64,000 nt of DNA, taken from NCBI RefSeq assembly GCF_012999535.1, contig NZ_JABBWV010000020.1, forward strand, positions 1-64,000, in the 5' to 3' direction. The stretch is from Microbispora sp. H11081 (GTDB taxonomy: Bacteria; Actinomycetota; Actinomycetes; Streptosporangiales; Streptosporangiaceae). How positions within the stretch are numbered: position 1 is the first letter of the stretch; every line of letters begins with the position of its first letter. The notes under the pieces were generated by a model. That model was not told where the DNA came from. It made no database searches and saw nothing but the letters and a program-made list of their open reading frames with translations. Below, piece after piece: positions 6,169 to 14,397 of this stretch. The translations under genes and the position numbers were made by a program.

Positions 6169-9081
6169 TCAGCGGCAGGCGGCCGCGGTGTAGGGCGTGT
6201 CGTAGGACGAGGTGACCCGCGTGCCGCCGATGGTCGCGGTCGCGGTCACGGTGGCCGTGCCCGCGTCGATCTGTCCTGCGCGGGTGTTGAAGGACTGGTA
6301 CGCCTGCTTGCCCGGGGCCACGTCGGCCACGGTCGTGGAGCCGTACGGGGTGGTGAGGGTGATCGTGGCCGGCGCCTCGGCGTTGTTGACGGCGGTGACC
6401 GCGACGTACGCGGACGAGCCGATGCAGCGGGAGGAGGCCGTCACGGTCAGCTCGACCTCCGGCGTGGCGGTCTTGAGCGTGCCGAGCCGGGCGAGCTGGA
6501 AGCTGAGCGCCCGCTCCGGCGCGTCGATCTGGTTCTGGGTGCCGAACCGTCCGGCCCGTGCCGCCTTGGCGTCGGCGAGCGCGTCCCGCGCCGCCGTCCA
6601 GGCATCGGCAGGGTAGTCGCGCTCGTCGAGCGTCTCGGCGTACGCGATGGCGGCGTCGAGCGCGCTCGTGTCGAGCGGCTTGTTCTGCGCGGTCAGCGTG
6701 TCGCTGAGCAGGTAGTAGTCGAAGTCGACGTGCCCGCCCTTCTCCCGCGTCGCGTAGTTGAACAGGCCGACCCGGTGTCCCATGAAGTGGGAGAGGCTGC
6801 CGTCCAGCGTCTGCGGGCCGACGCGGCCGCCCAGCGGGGTCCATTCCAGCCCGTCGAGGCTGTAGTAGAAGGTCGTCCACAGCTGGCCGACCGGCGAGCT
6901 GAAGTCGAGGTCCGCCTTGACGTACACCTCGGTGGCGTCTCCCAGCGGCACCGTCGTGCCCGGCACGAAGCTCTCCAGCGTCGCCTGGTTCAGGTCGGCC
7001 GCGAACGGCTGCCCGCGGTTGACGACGCCCAGCGTGTTCTGGCCGTCGACGCGCTTGACGGCGGCGTACGAGAACCCGCGGTTGTAGGCGGCGAGGCCCG
7101 CGACGTCACCGTTCTTCATGCCGGAGATGTCCATCTTGGTCTCGACGGACTGCCGAGGTCCGAACGTACGCTGCGAGAGCGTGTTGCGCGCCTCCTCGAA
7201 CCAGGCGAGCTCGTCCCGGCCGGAGAGCTTGGTGTAAACGTACGCGCCGGTGACCACCTTGCCGGTCGTCAGCCGCAGCCATCCGTCCCGGTCGGTGAGC
7301 GACCAGTAGCGGTTGTCGGGGGCGTGGTTCCACTGCCACACCGGGTCCAGCCGCGATCCGTTGGGGGCGATCTCCTCCTCGGACGGGCTCTCGATCGTCA
7401 CCGGCTGCCCGACGATCGAGACGTCGTCGACCAGATACTCCACGCTGGACGACGCCGGCTGGGGGTTGGCCCACGGCGTCTCCACCGCGAACTTGAAGTT
7501 GTCCACGTTCGCCGTCGCCGGGACGGTGTAGCGGCCGGACACGGTCGTCCACTGACCGGCGGGAACGTTCCCCGACGTCATCGTCTGGACGCCGGCGCCC
7601 CAGTCCGCGACGAGGTTGAAGCGGATGCTGCTCGGGCCGGAGGTGTACTTGATCCTGGCGGACACGGTGTAGGTCACGCCGCGCTGCATCTTGCCGTTGA
7701 GGTTCTGGTTGGGGCCGGAGCCGTTGAGCGTGCGGTCGCTCACCTTCAGCGCCGCCGACCCCGAGGCCGGGTCGGTCGTGTCACGGCTGATCGTCGCGCC
7801 GTACTGCGTGCCCCACGGCGAGACCGAGCCGGCCTCAAAGCCGGGGTTCTGGAGCAGTTCGACGCCGATGAGCGACTCGTCGTACGTGGGCGGTGCCGGG
7901 ACCGTCCACGTCTCGTCCATGTACGGCATGTGCGGGGCGTCGTTGGCGAAGTCGTCGGAGGCGACGATGCTCTTCTGCCGCTCGAACGTCTCCTCCTGCG
8001 GGCTGAGCGTGATCGGCTTGGGGAACGTGCCGTCCACCGGCACGACCCCGTTGCCGCCGAACGTCGGCCAGCCGTCCTGCCACGTCGCGGGGATGAGCGC
8101 GGGGATGCGCCCGATCGGGAACGTGTCGCGGAAGAACATGCCGTACCAGTCGGTCGCGCCGCCCGCGCGCGAGATCGGGACGAGGCTGCCCTGGGCGAAG
8201 CCGTTGGAGTTGAGCACCCCGCGCGCCTCGTAGGTGTTCGAGCCGTCCACGGAGGTGTAGCGCCCGAGCAGGTCCTTGGAGCGGAACATGACGACCTGGC
8301 GTCCCTGCCCGGACGGCCAGGTGATGATGACCACGTAGTAGTAGCCGTTGATGTGGAAGACCTGGGCGCCTTCGAACAGTCCGCCGATGAACGGCTTGCC
8401 GGCGTAGTCGTTCGCCGTGAAGATGCTCGGAAAGTCCCTGTCGATGCCTGACATGTCGGACTTGAGGCGGACGGCGCTCGTGCTGCCCGAGCCGTAGAAG
8501 ATGTACGGCGTGCCGTCGTCGTCGAAGAAGAGCGACGGGTCGTGCAGGCCCCGGCCGAGCGGCGTGCGCGTCCACTTCCCGTTCTCGATGTCGTCGGTGC
8601 TGTAGAGGTAGGCGCCGCCGAGGTTGTTGGTGTTGAAGACGACGTAGTACCTGCCGTCGTGGTAGCGGAGCGACGACGCCCACTGGCCCTGGCCGTACGA
8701 GTTCTGCCCGTTGCGCAGGGAGAACGCGTCACCGATGTCCGCCCGGTCGAACACGTAGCCGGCGATCTGCCAGTTGACGAGGTCGTAGGACTTCATGATC
8801 GGCGCGCCGGGGCTCAGGTGCATCGTCGTGCTGATCATGTAGTAGACGTCCCTGTGCTCCTTGTGCTCCGCGGCGGGGACGCGCTCCACGCTGATATCCG
8901 GCACGTCGGAGCGCAGGATCGGGACGGAGTACGTGCCGTCGCCCCTGTCCGCCGACGTGTACGACGACTCGGGCGACCATTCGGCGGCGGCGTTCGCGAC
9001 GCCGCCGGTGGGGACGAGGGCGGCGCAGAGCAGCACGCCGACGGTCGCGAGTATCGCCGGGTATCGGCGCTTTCCGGGCAC
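6169..9081 (-). CDS. Secreted 970-residue GH43 beta-xylosidase/arabinofuranosidase-like protein
   Basis: The GTG at 9081 has GAGGAG six bases upstream and opens a clean signal peptide (1-32), so I prefer it over starts farther upstream. The modules run as follows: GH43 propeller (about 35-390, with GTYSVPILRSDVPDISVERV, DPSLFFDDDGTPYIFYG and FEGAQVFHINGYYYVV), CBM4/9 (about 400-545), a GH43-associated DUF1349-like beta-sandwich (about 555-770), a short helical FIVAR-like stretch (about 785-840) and the same 95-residue C-terminal module as the downstream gene. The unusual point is a CBM inserted between the catalytic domain and its accessory sandwich. It is the first gene of a two-gene operon with the perfect operator at 9331-9344 upstream. 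Confidence 0.9.
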   Translation of the reverse strand: MPGKRRYPAILATVGVLLCAALVPTGGVANAAAEWSPESSYTSADRGDGTYSVPILRSDVPDISVERVPAAEHKEHRDVYYMISTTMHLSPGAPIMKSYDLVNWQIAGYVFDRADIGDAFSLRNGQNSYGQGQWASSLRYHDGRYYVVFNTNNLGGAYLYSTDDIENGKWTRTPLGRGLHDPSLFFDDDGTPYIFYGSGSTSAVRLKSDMSGIDRDFPSIFTANDYAGKPFIGGLFEGAQVFHINGYYYVVIITWPSGQGRQVVMFRSKDLLGRYTSVDGSNTYEARGVLNSNGFAQGSLVPISRAGGATDWYGMFFRDTFPIGRIPALIPATWQDGWPTFGGNGVVPVDGTFPKPITLSPQEETFERQKSIVASDDFANDAPHMPYMDETWTVPAPPTYDESLIGVELLQNPGFEAGSVSPWGTQYGATISRDTTDPASGSAALKVSDRTLNGSGPNQNLNGKMQRGVTYTVSARIKYTSGPSSIRFNLVADWGAGVQTMTSGNVPAGQWTTVSGRYTVPATANVDNFKFAVETPWANPQPASSSVEYLVDDVSIVGQPVTIESPSEEEIAPNGSRLDPVWQWNHAPDNRYWSLTDRDGWLRLTTGKVVTGAYVYTKLSGRDELAWFEEARNTLSQRTFGPRQSVETKMDISGMKNGDVAGLAAYNRGFSYAAVKRVDGQNTLGVVNRGQPFAADLNQATLESFVPGTTVPLGDATEVYVKADLDFSSPVGQLWTTFYYSLDGLEWTPLGGRVGPQTLDGSLSHFMGHRVGLFNYATREKGGHVDFDYYLLSDTLTAQNKPLDTSALDAAIAYAETLDERDYPADAWTAARDALADAKAARAGRFGTQNQIDAPERALSFQLARLGTLKTATPEVELTVTASSRCIGSSAYVAVTAVNNAEAPATITLTTPYGSTTVADVAPGKQAYQSFNTRAGQIDAGTATVTATATIGGTRVTSSYDTPYTAAACR

Positions 9082-9204
9082 GACAAACTCCTCGGGGTGG
9101 GGGTGATGGCAGGCGATGCCTGGCGTGAGGATTCGCGGTGTTGTCGGTGATGTCGTCGTGATGGGGCCAGGAGACGGGCGCTTCATGAGGCGGTGTTAGC
9201 TGTG

Positions 9205-9267
9205 CCGGCGATACCGGCGATACCGGCGATACCGGCGATACCGGCGATACCGGCGATACCGGCGATA
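9205..9267. repeat. Seven perfect tandem copies of CCGGCGATA
   Basis: The 9-base unit ccggcgata is repeated seven times without error, followed by a degenerate eighth copy. It lies in the predicted 5' leader of the GH43 operon, outside any supported reading frame. Confidence 0.95.
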
Positions 9268-9330
9268 CCGGCGGCTTCGGTGGTGCTGGTGGCGCTGGTG
9301 GTGCGAGCGATCGACGAGACTCCCTCATTG

Positions 9331-9344
9331 TGTTAGCGCTAACA
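9331..9344. promoter_or_regulatory. Perfect LacI-family operator TGTTAGCGCTAACA
   Basis: This perfect 14-base palindrome with central GCGC matches the site at 2169-2182 in 13 of 14 bases. It lies between the minus-strand GH43 operon and the plus-strand MFS gene, so it could act on either. Confidence 0.8.
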
Positions 9345-9495
9345 TTTTTACCTGGATGTAACAACCGCGATCTTCCGTGAACGTAAGCGGCCCCACGCGT
9401 GCTGTCAAGACTCTGAGGCCCGCACGGAAGCCCGATACGGGGTGTCCGTAACGGGGCTCTTGCGGGCTCCGCCCGCTCGGGATTCATTGCTAACC

Positions 9496-10782
9496 ATGCG
9501 CAGTCGCTGGCGGAAGCCCGGCCTTCCGCGCCGTCCCGGTGACGGTTCCCTGGCGCGAAACCGGGAGTTCCGCCTGCTGTGGTGCAGCTTCACGATGTCG
9601 GTGGCGGCCGACCAGATCTTCCCGGTCACGGTCACCATCGCGGCGCTCGACGCGGGCGGCACGGCCTCGACCGTCGGGGTGATCTTCACCTGCCGGTGGG
9701 TCGCGATCATCGTGTTCGCGCTGGTGGGCGGGCTGTGGGCGGACCGGCTGCCGCGCCGTACGGTGATGGTCGCCTCGCTGGGCTTCCAGTGCGGGGTGGC
9801 CGCCGTCGGGTTGTCCGGCATGGCCTCCACCTGGTTCCTCGGTCTCCTGGTCTTCCTCGTCGGAGCGGCGGAGGCGTTCCACCGGCCGGCGTACCAGGCG
9901 TGCCTGTCCTCCGTGCTGACCCCCGCGCAGCGGCCGGCCGGCGCGGCGCTGATCGCCGTCTCCTGGCGGCTCGGCGCCGTCACCGGGCCCGGCATCGGGG
10001 CGTACGTCGTGACGGTGTGGTCGGCCGGGGTCGGGTTCCTCGCCGTGCTGACGGCCTACCTGTTCGGGCTCGCCCTGCTCCTGCCGCTGCGCGAGCCCGT
10101 GGTGAGGGCATCGCGGCGGGCGTCGGCCCTGCGGGAGATCGGCGACGGCCTGTCCGAGGTCTCACGGCGGCGGTGGGTCCTGGGCGTCATCGTCGCCGTC
10201 GCGCTCCAGCAGATGCTCACGATCGCGCCGGCGCAGGTCCTGCTGCCGCTCGTCTCCCGGGAGACCTTCGGCGGCGACGCCGTGTACGGCACCGCCCTCG
10301 CCGTGCTCTCGGTCGGGGGCTTGGCGGGCGGGCTGATCGGCATGACGTGGCGGCCCGCCCGGCCGGGGCTGGCCGCGATCACCGGGCTCGCCCTCTACGG
10401 CGTCGTGCCGCTCGCGCTCGCCTGGCCGGTGACGCGGGAGTTCGTGTACGCGTGCTACGTCGCCGCCGGTCTCGGCCTGGAGATCTTCGCCGTGCAGTGG
10501 GTGGTGAACCTCCAGAGGGAGATCCCGCCGGAGCGGCTCGCCCGGGTCACCTCCGTCGACTGGCTGGCCGCCTCGGTCATGACACCTCTCGGCCTGACGC
10601 TGACCGGTCCCGTCGCCGCGGCGGTCGGCCGTTCGACGCTGCTGCTCATCAGCGCGGTCGCCGGGTTCGCCGTGCCGATGGCGACGATCTTCCTGCGTGG
10701 GATGTCGCGTTTCCGGAGCGACGTGGCTCCGCTCGGCGGGGGGCCCGCTCCGGAGGAGACCCCGTCGCTCAGGACGCCGTGA
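9496..10782 (+). CDS. Major facilitator superfamily transporter
   Basis: About 428 residues with roughly twelve hydrophobic segments and the MFS loop motif between helices 2 and 3 (GLWADRLPRRTVM). It resembles the EntS/TetA-type drug and siderophore exporters more than sugar symporters. ATG 9496 is chosen because the residues before it are arginine- and proline-rich and unlike a transporter N-terminus; a GTG at 9442 in the same frame is the alternative, and neither has a strong ribosome-binding site. Its presence inside the hemicellulose locus may be incidental. It converges with the FAH-family gene at 10816. Confidence 0.82.
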   Translation: MRSRWRKPGLPRRPGDGSLARNREFRLLWCSFTMSVAADQIFPVTVTIAALDAGGTASTVGVIFTCRWVAIIVFALVGGLWADRLPRRTVMVASLGFQCGVAAVGLSGMASTWFLGLLVFLVGAAEAFHRPAYQACLSSVLTPAQRPAGAALIAVSWRLGAVTGPGIGAYVVTVWSAGVGFLAVLTAYLFGLALLLPLREPVVRASRRASALREIGDGLSEVSRRRWVLGVIVAVALQQMLTIAPAQVLLPLVSRETFGGDAVYGTALAVLSVGGLAGGLIGMTWRPARPGLAAITGLALYGVVPLALAWPVTREFVYACYVAAGLGLEIFAVQWVVNLQREIPPERLARVTSVDWLAASVMTPLGLTLTGPVAAAVGRSTLLLISAVAGFAVPMATIFLRGMSRFRSDVAPLGGGPAPEETPSLRTP

Positions 10783-10815
10783 GCCGTCGCCGCATCAATG
10801 GGGCGTCAGGGAGCG

Positions 10816-11766
10816 TCAGGGGGGCGTCAGGAAGCCGAAGTGGTCCTTGCCCACGACGACCCGGTTGCGGAGCGCGCCGACGTCCTCGATGGCCACGGTG
10901 ACGAGGTCGCCCGCGTGCAACCGGAAGTCGAGTTCGGGCACGAGGCCGGTCCCGGTGGAGAGCACGGCCCCGTGGGGATGGTTCTCCGAGTGGAACAGAT
11001 AGGCGGTCAGTTCGGTGAACGGGCGCTTGATCTGGCTGGTGGAGGTCGTGCCGTCCCAGACGACCGTGCCCTCGCGGGTGACGGTCAGGCGGATGGCGAG
11101 GTCGGTGGCGTCGATCTCCCACGCGGGCCTGATCCCGGCGGAGAGCGCGCACGCGCCGGCGTACGTCTTGGCCTGCGGCAGATAGAGCGGGTTCTCGCCC
11201 TCCACCGACCGTGAGCTCATGTCGTTGCAGACGACGTAGCCGACGATCTCCGCGAACCGGTTGACCACGAGCGCCAGTTCGGGCTCGGGAACGTTGAGCG
11301 CCGAGTCGGAGCGGATGCCGACGGGTTCGCCGTCGGTGACCACCCGCCAGGCGGGCGACTTGAAGAACAGCTCGGGACGCTCGGCGTCGTAGACCAGTTC
11401 GTAGACGGACTTGAGCGCGCTCTCCTCCACGCGCGCGTCCCTGGAGCGCAGGTAGGTCACACCGGAGGCCCAGACCTCGATGGCGCCGTCCACGGGCGCG
11501 AGCAGCCGCACCTCGCTGACCAGGCCGTCGGGAGCGGCCTCCGCGCAGATCCGTTCGATCTCGTCCTTCGGCTGCTGCAGGAGCTCCCAGACGCCGTCGA
11601 CCGGCAGGGTGGACAGGACGCCGTCGTTCGCCACCGCGACGCGCGGGCGGTGGTCGGCCGGCCGCCGATACCTAACGATGTGCACTCCGGGTTTCCCTTC
11701 CGTCGTGACGTACTCGACCTCGGGCATCGGTCCGGGCCGCTCCAATGCGAACTCTGGACAAGTCAT
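10816..11766 (-). CDS. FAH-superfamily protein, candidate 2-keto-3-deoxy-pentonate dehydratase
   Basis: The 316 residues belong to the fumarylacetoacetate hydrolase superfamily. The catalytic domain (about 90-315) has the metal-ligand pair in NVPEPELALVVN and a later CNDMSSRSVEGENP stretch, as in 2-keto-3-deoxy-D-arabinonate/xylonate dehydratases (KdaD/XylX type). That reaction gives 2-oxoglutarate semialdehyde in the Weimberg pathway, which fits the pentonate dehydratase at 21287. Divergent from the GH3 gene, it shares a 20-base operator with it. There is no clear ribosome-binding site before ATG 11766; ATG 11727 is an alternative start. The substrate assignment is inference from family and context. 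Confidence 0.78.
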   Translation of the reverse strand: MTCPEFALERPGPMPEVEYVTTEGKPGVHIVRYRRPADHRPRVAVANDGVLSTLPVDGVWELLQQPKDEIERICAEAAPDGLVSEVRLLAPVDGAIEVWASGVTYLRSRDARVEESALKSVYELVYDAERPELFFKSPAWRVVTDGEPVGIRSDSALNVPEPELALVVNRFAEIVGYVVCNDMSSRSVEGENPLYLPQAKTYAGACALSAGIRPAWEIDATDLAIRLTVTREGTVVWDGTTSTSQIKRPFTELTAYLFHSENHPHGAVLSTGTGLVPELDFRLHAGDLVTVAIEDVGALRNRVVVGKDHFGFLTPP

Positions 11767-11791
11767 TGTGAATCGGCGACGGTGGCGTTGT

Positions 11792-11811
11792 AAACGTTAC
11801 CGATTACGTTT
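11792..11811. promoter_or_regulatory. Operator AAACGTTACCGATTACGTTT in the FAH/GH3 divergent promoter
   Basis: This 20-base imperfect palindrome has outer arms AAACGT/ACGTTT. It lies in the 52 bases between two divergent genes, and a close copy lies upstream of the LacI gene at 14398, which makes that LacI protein the likely binder. Confidence 0.75.
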
Positions 11812-11818
11812 GCAATGA

Positions 11819-14230
11819 ATGGGGGATCGGGTGACAAACGTGCGTCAGGAGTCCGGGGCGATCTACACCGATCCGGCCGCTCCCGTGGGAGAGCGCGTGG
11901 CGGATCTGCTCGGCCGGATGACCAGAGAGGAGAAGCTCGCGCAGCTCGGCAGCGTCTGGGCGTTCTCGTTGATCGACGGGGGCGAGTACTCCGAGGAGCG
12001 GGCGCGGGCGGTGCTCCGCCACGGCCTCGGGCACGTCACCCGGATCGCCGGGGCCACCAATCTCAGGGCCGCCCAGGTGGCGCGGGTGGCGAACGCGATC
12101 CAGCGGTTCCTGGTGACGCGGACCCGGCTGGGGATCCCCGCGATCGTGCATGAAGAGGTGTGCTCCGGCGTGATGGCGCGCGAGGCGACGATCTTCCCCC
12201 AGGCGATCGGCGTCGCGAGCACCTGGGAGCCCGAGCTCAACCGGCGACTGGCGGACGCCGTACGCGCGCAGATGCGCGCGATGGGCGGCCACCAGGGGCT
12301 CTCGCCGGTGCTCGACGTGGTGCGGGACCCGCGATGGGGCCGCACCGAGGAGACCTACGGGGAGGACCCCTACCTGGTGTCCCGCATGGGCGTGGCGTTC
12401 GTCCGGGGCCTCCAGGGCGACTCTCCGGCGGACGGCGTCATCGCGACGGCCAAGCACTTCGTCGGCTACGGCGCGTCCGAGGGCGGGCTGAACTGGGCGC
12501 CCGCGCACCTGCCGCCCCGCCTGCTGCGGGAGGTGTATCTGTATCCGTTCGAGGCGGCGGTCCGCGAGGCGGGCCTTCGGTCGGTGATGGCCGGATACCA
12601 CGAGCTGGACGGGATCCCCTGCCATGCCAACCGGGAGTTGCTCACCGACGTCCTGCGCGGCGAGTGGGGCTTCACGGGCACCGTCGTGTCGGACTACTTC
12701 GCCGTCGACGATCTCCACTCCTACCACCGCTTCGCCGAGGACAAGCGGCGGGCGGCGGTCTCCGCGCTCACCGCGGGCACCGACGTCGAGCTTCCCGCGA
12801 CGGACGCGTACGCGGAGGCGCTGGCAGGCGCGCTGGACGCCGGCGAGGTCGGCGAGGCGGAGCTGGACGAAGCGGTCGCACGGCTCCTGCGGCACAAGTT
12901 CGAGCTCGGCCTGTTCGAGAACCCTTACGTCGACGAGACGGCGGTCGCGGCGACGGTGAACGCCGAGCGGCACCGGGAGGTGGCGCTGGAGACGGCTCGC
13001 CGCAGCCTCGTCCTGCTCAAGAACGACGGCGTCCTGCCGTTGCGGCCCGGCGCCGGCACGGTCGCCCTCATCGGGCCGAACGCCGACAACGCCCGGCATC
13101 TGCTCGGTGACTACTCCTTCGCGGCGCACGTCGAGTCGTTGCTGGAGGCCCGTGAGCGCAAGGGCCTGCTCGGCCAGGCGATGACGGTGCCCGACGACCT
13201 CGAGATGGAGGAGAGCACGGACGGGGTGCCCACGGTGCGCGACGAGCTCGCGGCCCGCCTGGGCGACCGGCTGCGCTACGCGCCCGGGTGCGACGTGATC
13301 GACACGTCGAGGGCGGGTTTCGACGAGGCGGTCGCGGCGGCCGCGGCCGCCGATGTCGCGGTGCTGGTCCTCGGGGACCGTTCCGGGCTGACGACCAGGG
13401 CTACGACGGGGGAGTCGAGGGACCGGTCGAGCCTGGAGCTGCCCGGCGTCCAGGAGGACCTGGTCCGCGCCGTCGCGGCCACCGGCACCCCCGTCGTGGC
13501 GGTGCTGGTCGCCGGCCGGCCGGTCGGCGGCGACTTCCTGCACGAGGAGTGCGCGGCGGTGCTGCTGGCCTGGCTGCCCGGGCAGACCGGGGCGCGGGCG
13601 ATCGCCGAGGTGCTGCTCGGCGAGGTGAACCCGAGCGGGAAGCTGCCCATCTCCTACCCGCGCTCCGTGGGCCAGCTGCCCGTCTTCTACGCGCACAAGG
13701 TCTCCGGCGGGCGGTCGCACTGGCACGGCGACTACGTCGATTCGCCCGTCGGCCCGCGATACCCCTTCGGACACGGGCTCGGGTACGCCCCGTTCGTCGT
13801 CGAACACGCCGCGCTGGACCGCGCGGAGGTGACCGCGGGTGGCAGCGTCACCGTGGAGGTCACCGTGGCCAACACGGGAGATCGCGCGGGCGAGGAGGTC
13901 GTCCAGCTCTACATCAGGGACCCGCAGGCGTCGGTCACCCGGCCGGTGCTGGAGCTGAAGGGCTTCGCCCGCGTGGGCGCGGATCCGGGGCGGCGGACCG
14001 CCGTACGGTTCGGCCTGCCGACAGGTCAGCTCGGTTTCTACGACCGCGCCATGGACTACACCGTAGAAGCCGGACATATTGAGGTCTATGTCGGTTTCTC
14101 CTCCGGCGCTCTTACCCTCGCGGGCGCGTTCGCCGTAACCGGCGGCGCGGACGGGTCCGAGGTCCGAAAGGCCTACACGGGCACCGTCAGCGTCGTGGAA
14201 GCGCCGCCTGCGCTCACGCGGCCGAGATGA
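11819..14230 (+). CDS. Glycoside hydrolase family 3 (beta-xylosidase/beta-glucosidase type), cytoplasmic
   Basis: About 803 residues, full length for GH3, with no signal peptide. The N-terminal barrel has SPVLDVVRDPRWGRTEETYGEDP and KHFVGYG; the nucleophile Asp292 is in VVSDYF, where many GH3 enzymes have SDW. The alpha/beta sandwich (about 400-620) and a C-terminal fibronectin-III-like domain (about 680-780) follow. It probably cleaves xylo- or arabino-oligosaccharides after import. ATG 11819 is given, but GTG 11831, five bases after a GGGGGAT ribosome-binding sequence, is a good alternative. It is divergent from the FAH gene and shares its operator. Confidence 0.9.
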   Translation: MGDRVTNVRQESGAIYTDPAAPVGERVADLLGRMTREEKLAQLGSVWAFSLIDGGEYSEERARAVLRHGLGHVTRIAGATNLRAAQVARVANAIQRFLVTRTRLGIPAIVHEEVCSGVMAREATIFPQAIGVASTWEPELNRRLADAVRAQMRAMGGHQGLSPVLDVVRDPRWGRTEETYGEDPYLVSRMGVAFVRGLQGDSPADGVIATAKHFVGYGASEGGLNWAPAHLPPRLLREVYLYPFEAAVREAGLRSVMAGYHELDGIPCHANRELLTDVLRGEWGFTGTVVSDYFAVDDLHSYHRFAEDKRRAAVSALTAGTDVELPATDAYAEALAGALDAGEVGEAELDEAVARLLRHKFELGLFENPYVDETAVAATVNAERHREVALETARRSLVLLKNDGVLPLRPGAGTVALIGPNADNARHLLGDYSFAAHVESLLEARERKGLLGQAMTVPDDLEMEESTDGVPTVRDELAARLGDRLRYAPGCDVIDTSRAGFDEAVAAAAAADVAVLVLGDRSGLTTRATTGESRDRSSLELPGVQEDLVRAVAATGTPVVAVLVAGRPVGGDFLHEECAAVLLAWLPGQTGARAIAEVLLGEVNPSGKLPISYPRSVGQLPVFYAHKVSGGRSHWHGDYVDSPVGPRYPFGHGLGYAPFVVEHAALDRAEVTAGGSVTVEVTVANTGDRAGEEVVQLYIRDPQASVTRPVLELKGFARVGADPGRRTAVRFGLPTGQLGFYDRAMDYTVEAGHIEVYVGFSSGALTLAGAFAVTGGADGSEVRKAYTGTVSVVEAPPALTRPR

Positions 14231-14239
14231 CGGAACGGC

Positions 14240-14281
14240 AGGTGAGACGGGGGAATCCGAGCGATCCCGCCACCTCTTTTT
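14240..14281 (+). terminator. Likely Rho-independent terminator after the GH3 gene
   Basis: Arms AGGTG/CACCT enclose an inner GGGAATC/GATCCC pairing and are followed by a run of five T residues, starting ten bases after the GH3 stop codon. Confidence 0.6.
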
Positions 14282-14358
14282 CGGACACAGGGCCGCGAGC
14301 TGACAAGCCCGAAATGGGTCTTGTGTTGGCATTAGTTATCGCCTACGTTAAACGTTGG

Positions 14359-14378
14359 AAACGTAACCGATAACGATT
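14359..14378. promoter_or_regulatory. Operator AAACGTAACCGATAACGATT upstream of the LacI gene
   Basis: It matches the 11792-11811 operator at 17 of 20 positions and lies 20 bases before the start of the LacI gene, with additional AAACGTT half-sites just upstream. Autoregulation is the simplest reading. Confidence 0.75.
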
Positions 14379-14397
14379 GCAACATAGAGAGGGTGGC

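Larger units (their letters stand above)
9082..9495. promoter_or_regulatory. Divergent control region between the GH43 operon and the MFS gene
   Basis: This 414-base stretch holds a 7-copy 9-base tandem repeat (9205-9267) and a perfect LacI operator (9331-9344). If the GH43 promoter overlaps the operator, the GH43 transcript has a leader of about 250 bases that includes the tandem repeat. No credible gene was seen. Confidence 0.6.

Noticed and set aside
4093-8451. A 1452-codon open frame on the plus strand
   Set aside because: It runs antisense through two GH43 genes whose motifs, signal peptides and ribosome-binding sites are clear. Its composition is a by-product of GC-rich third positions on the other strand.
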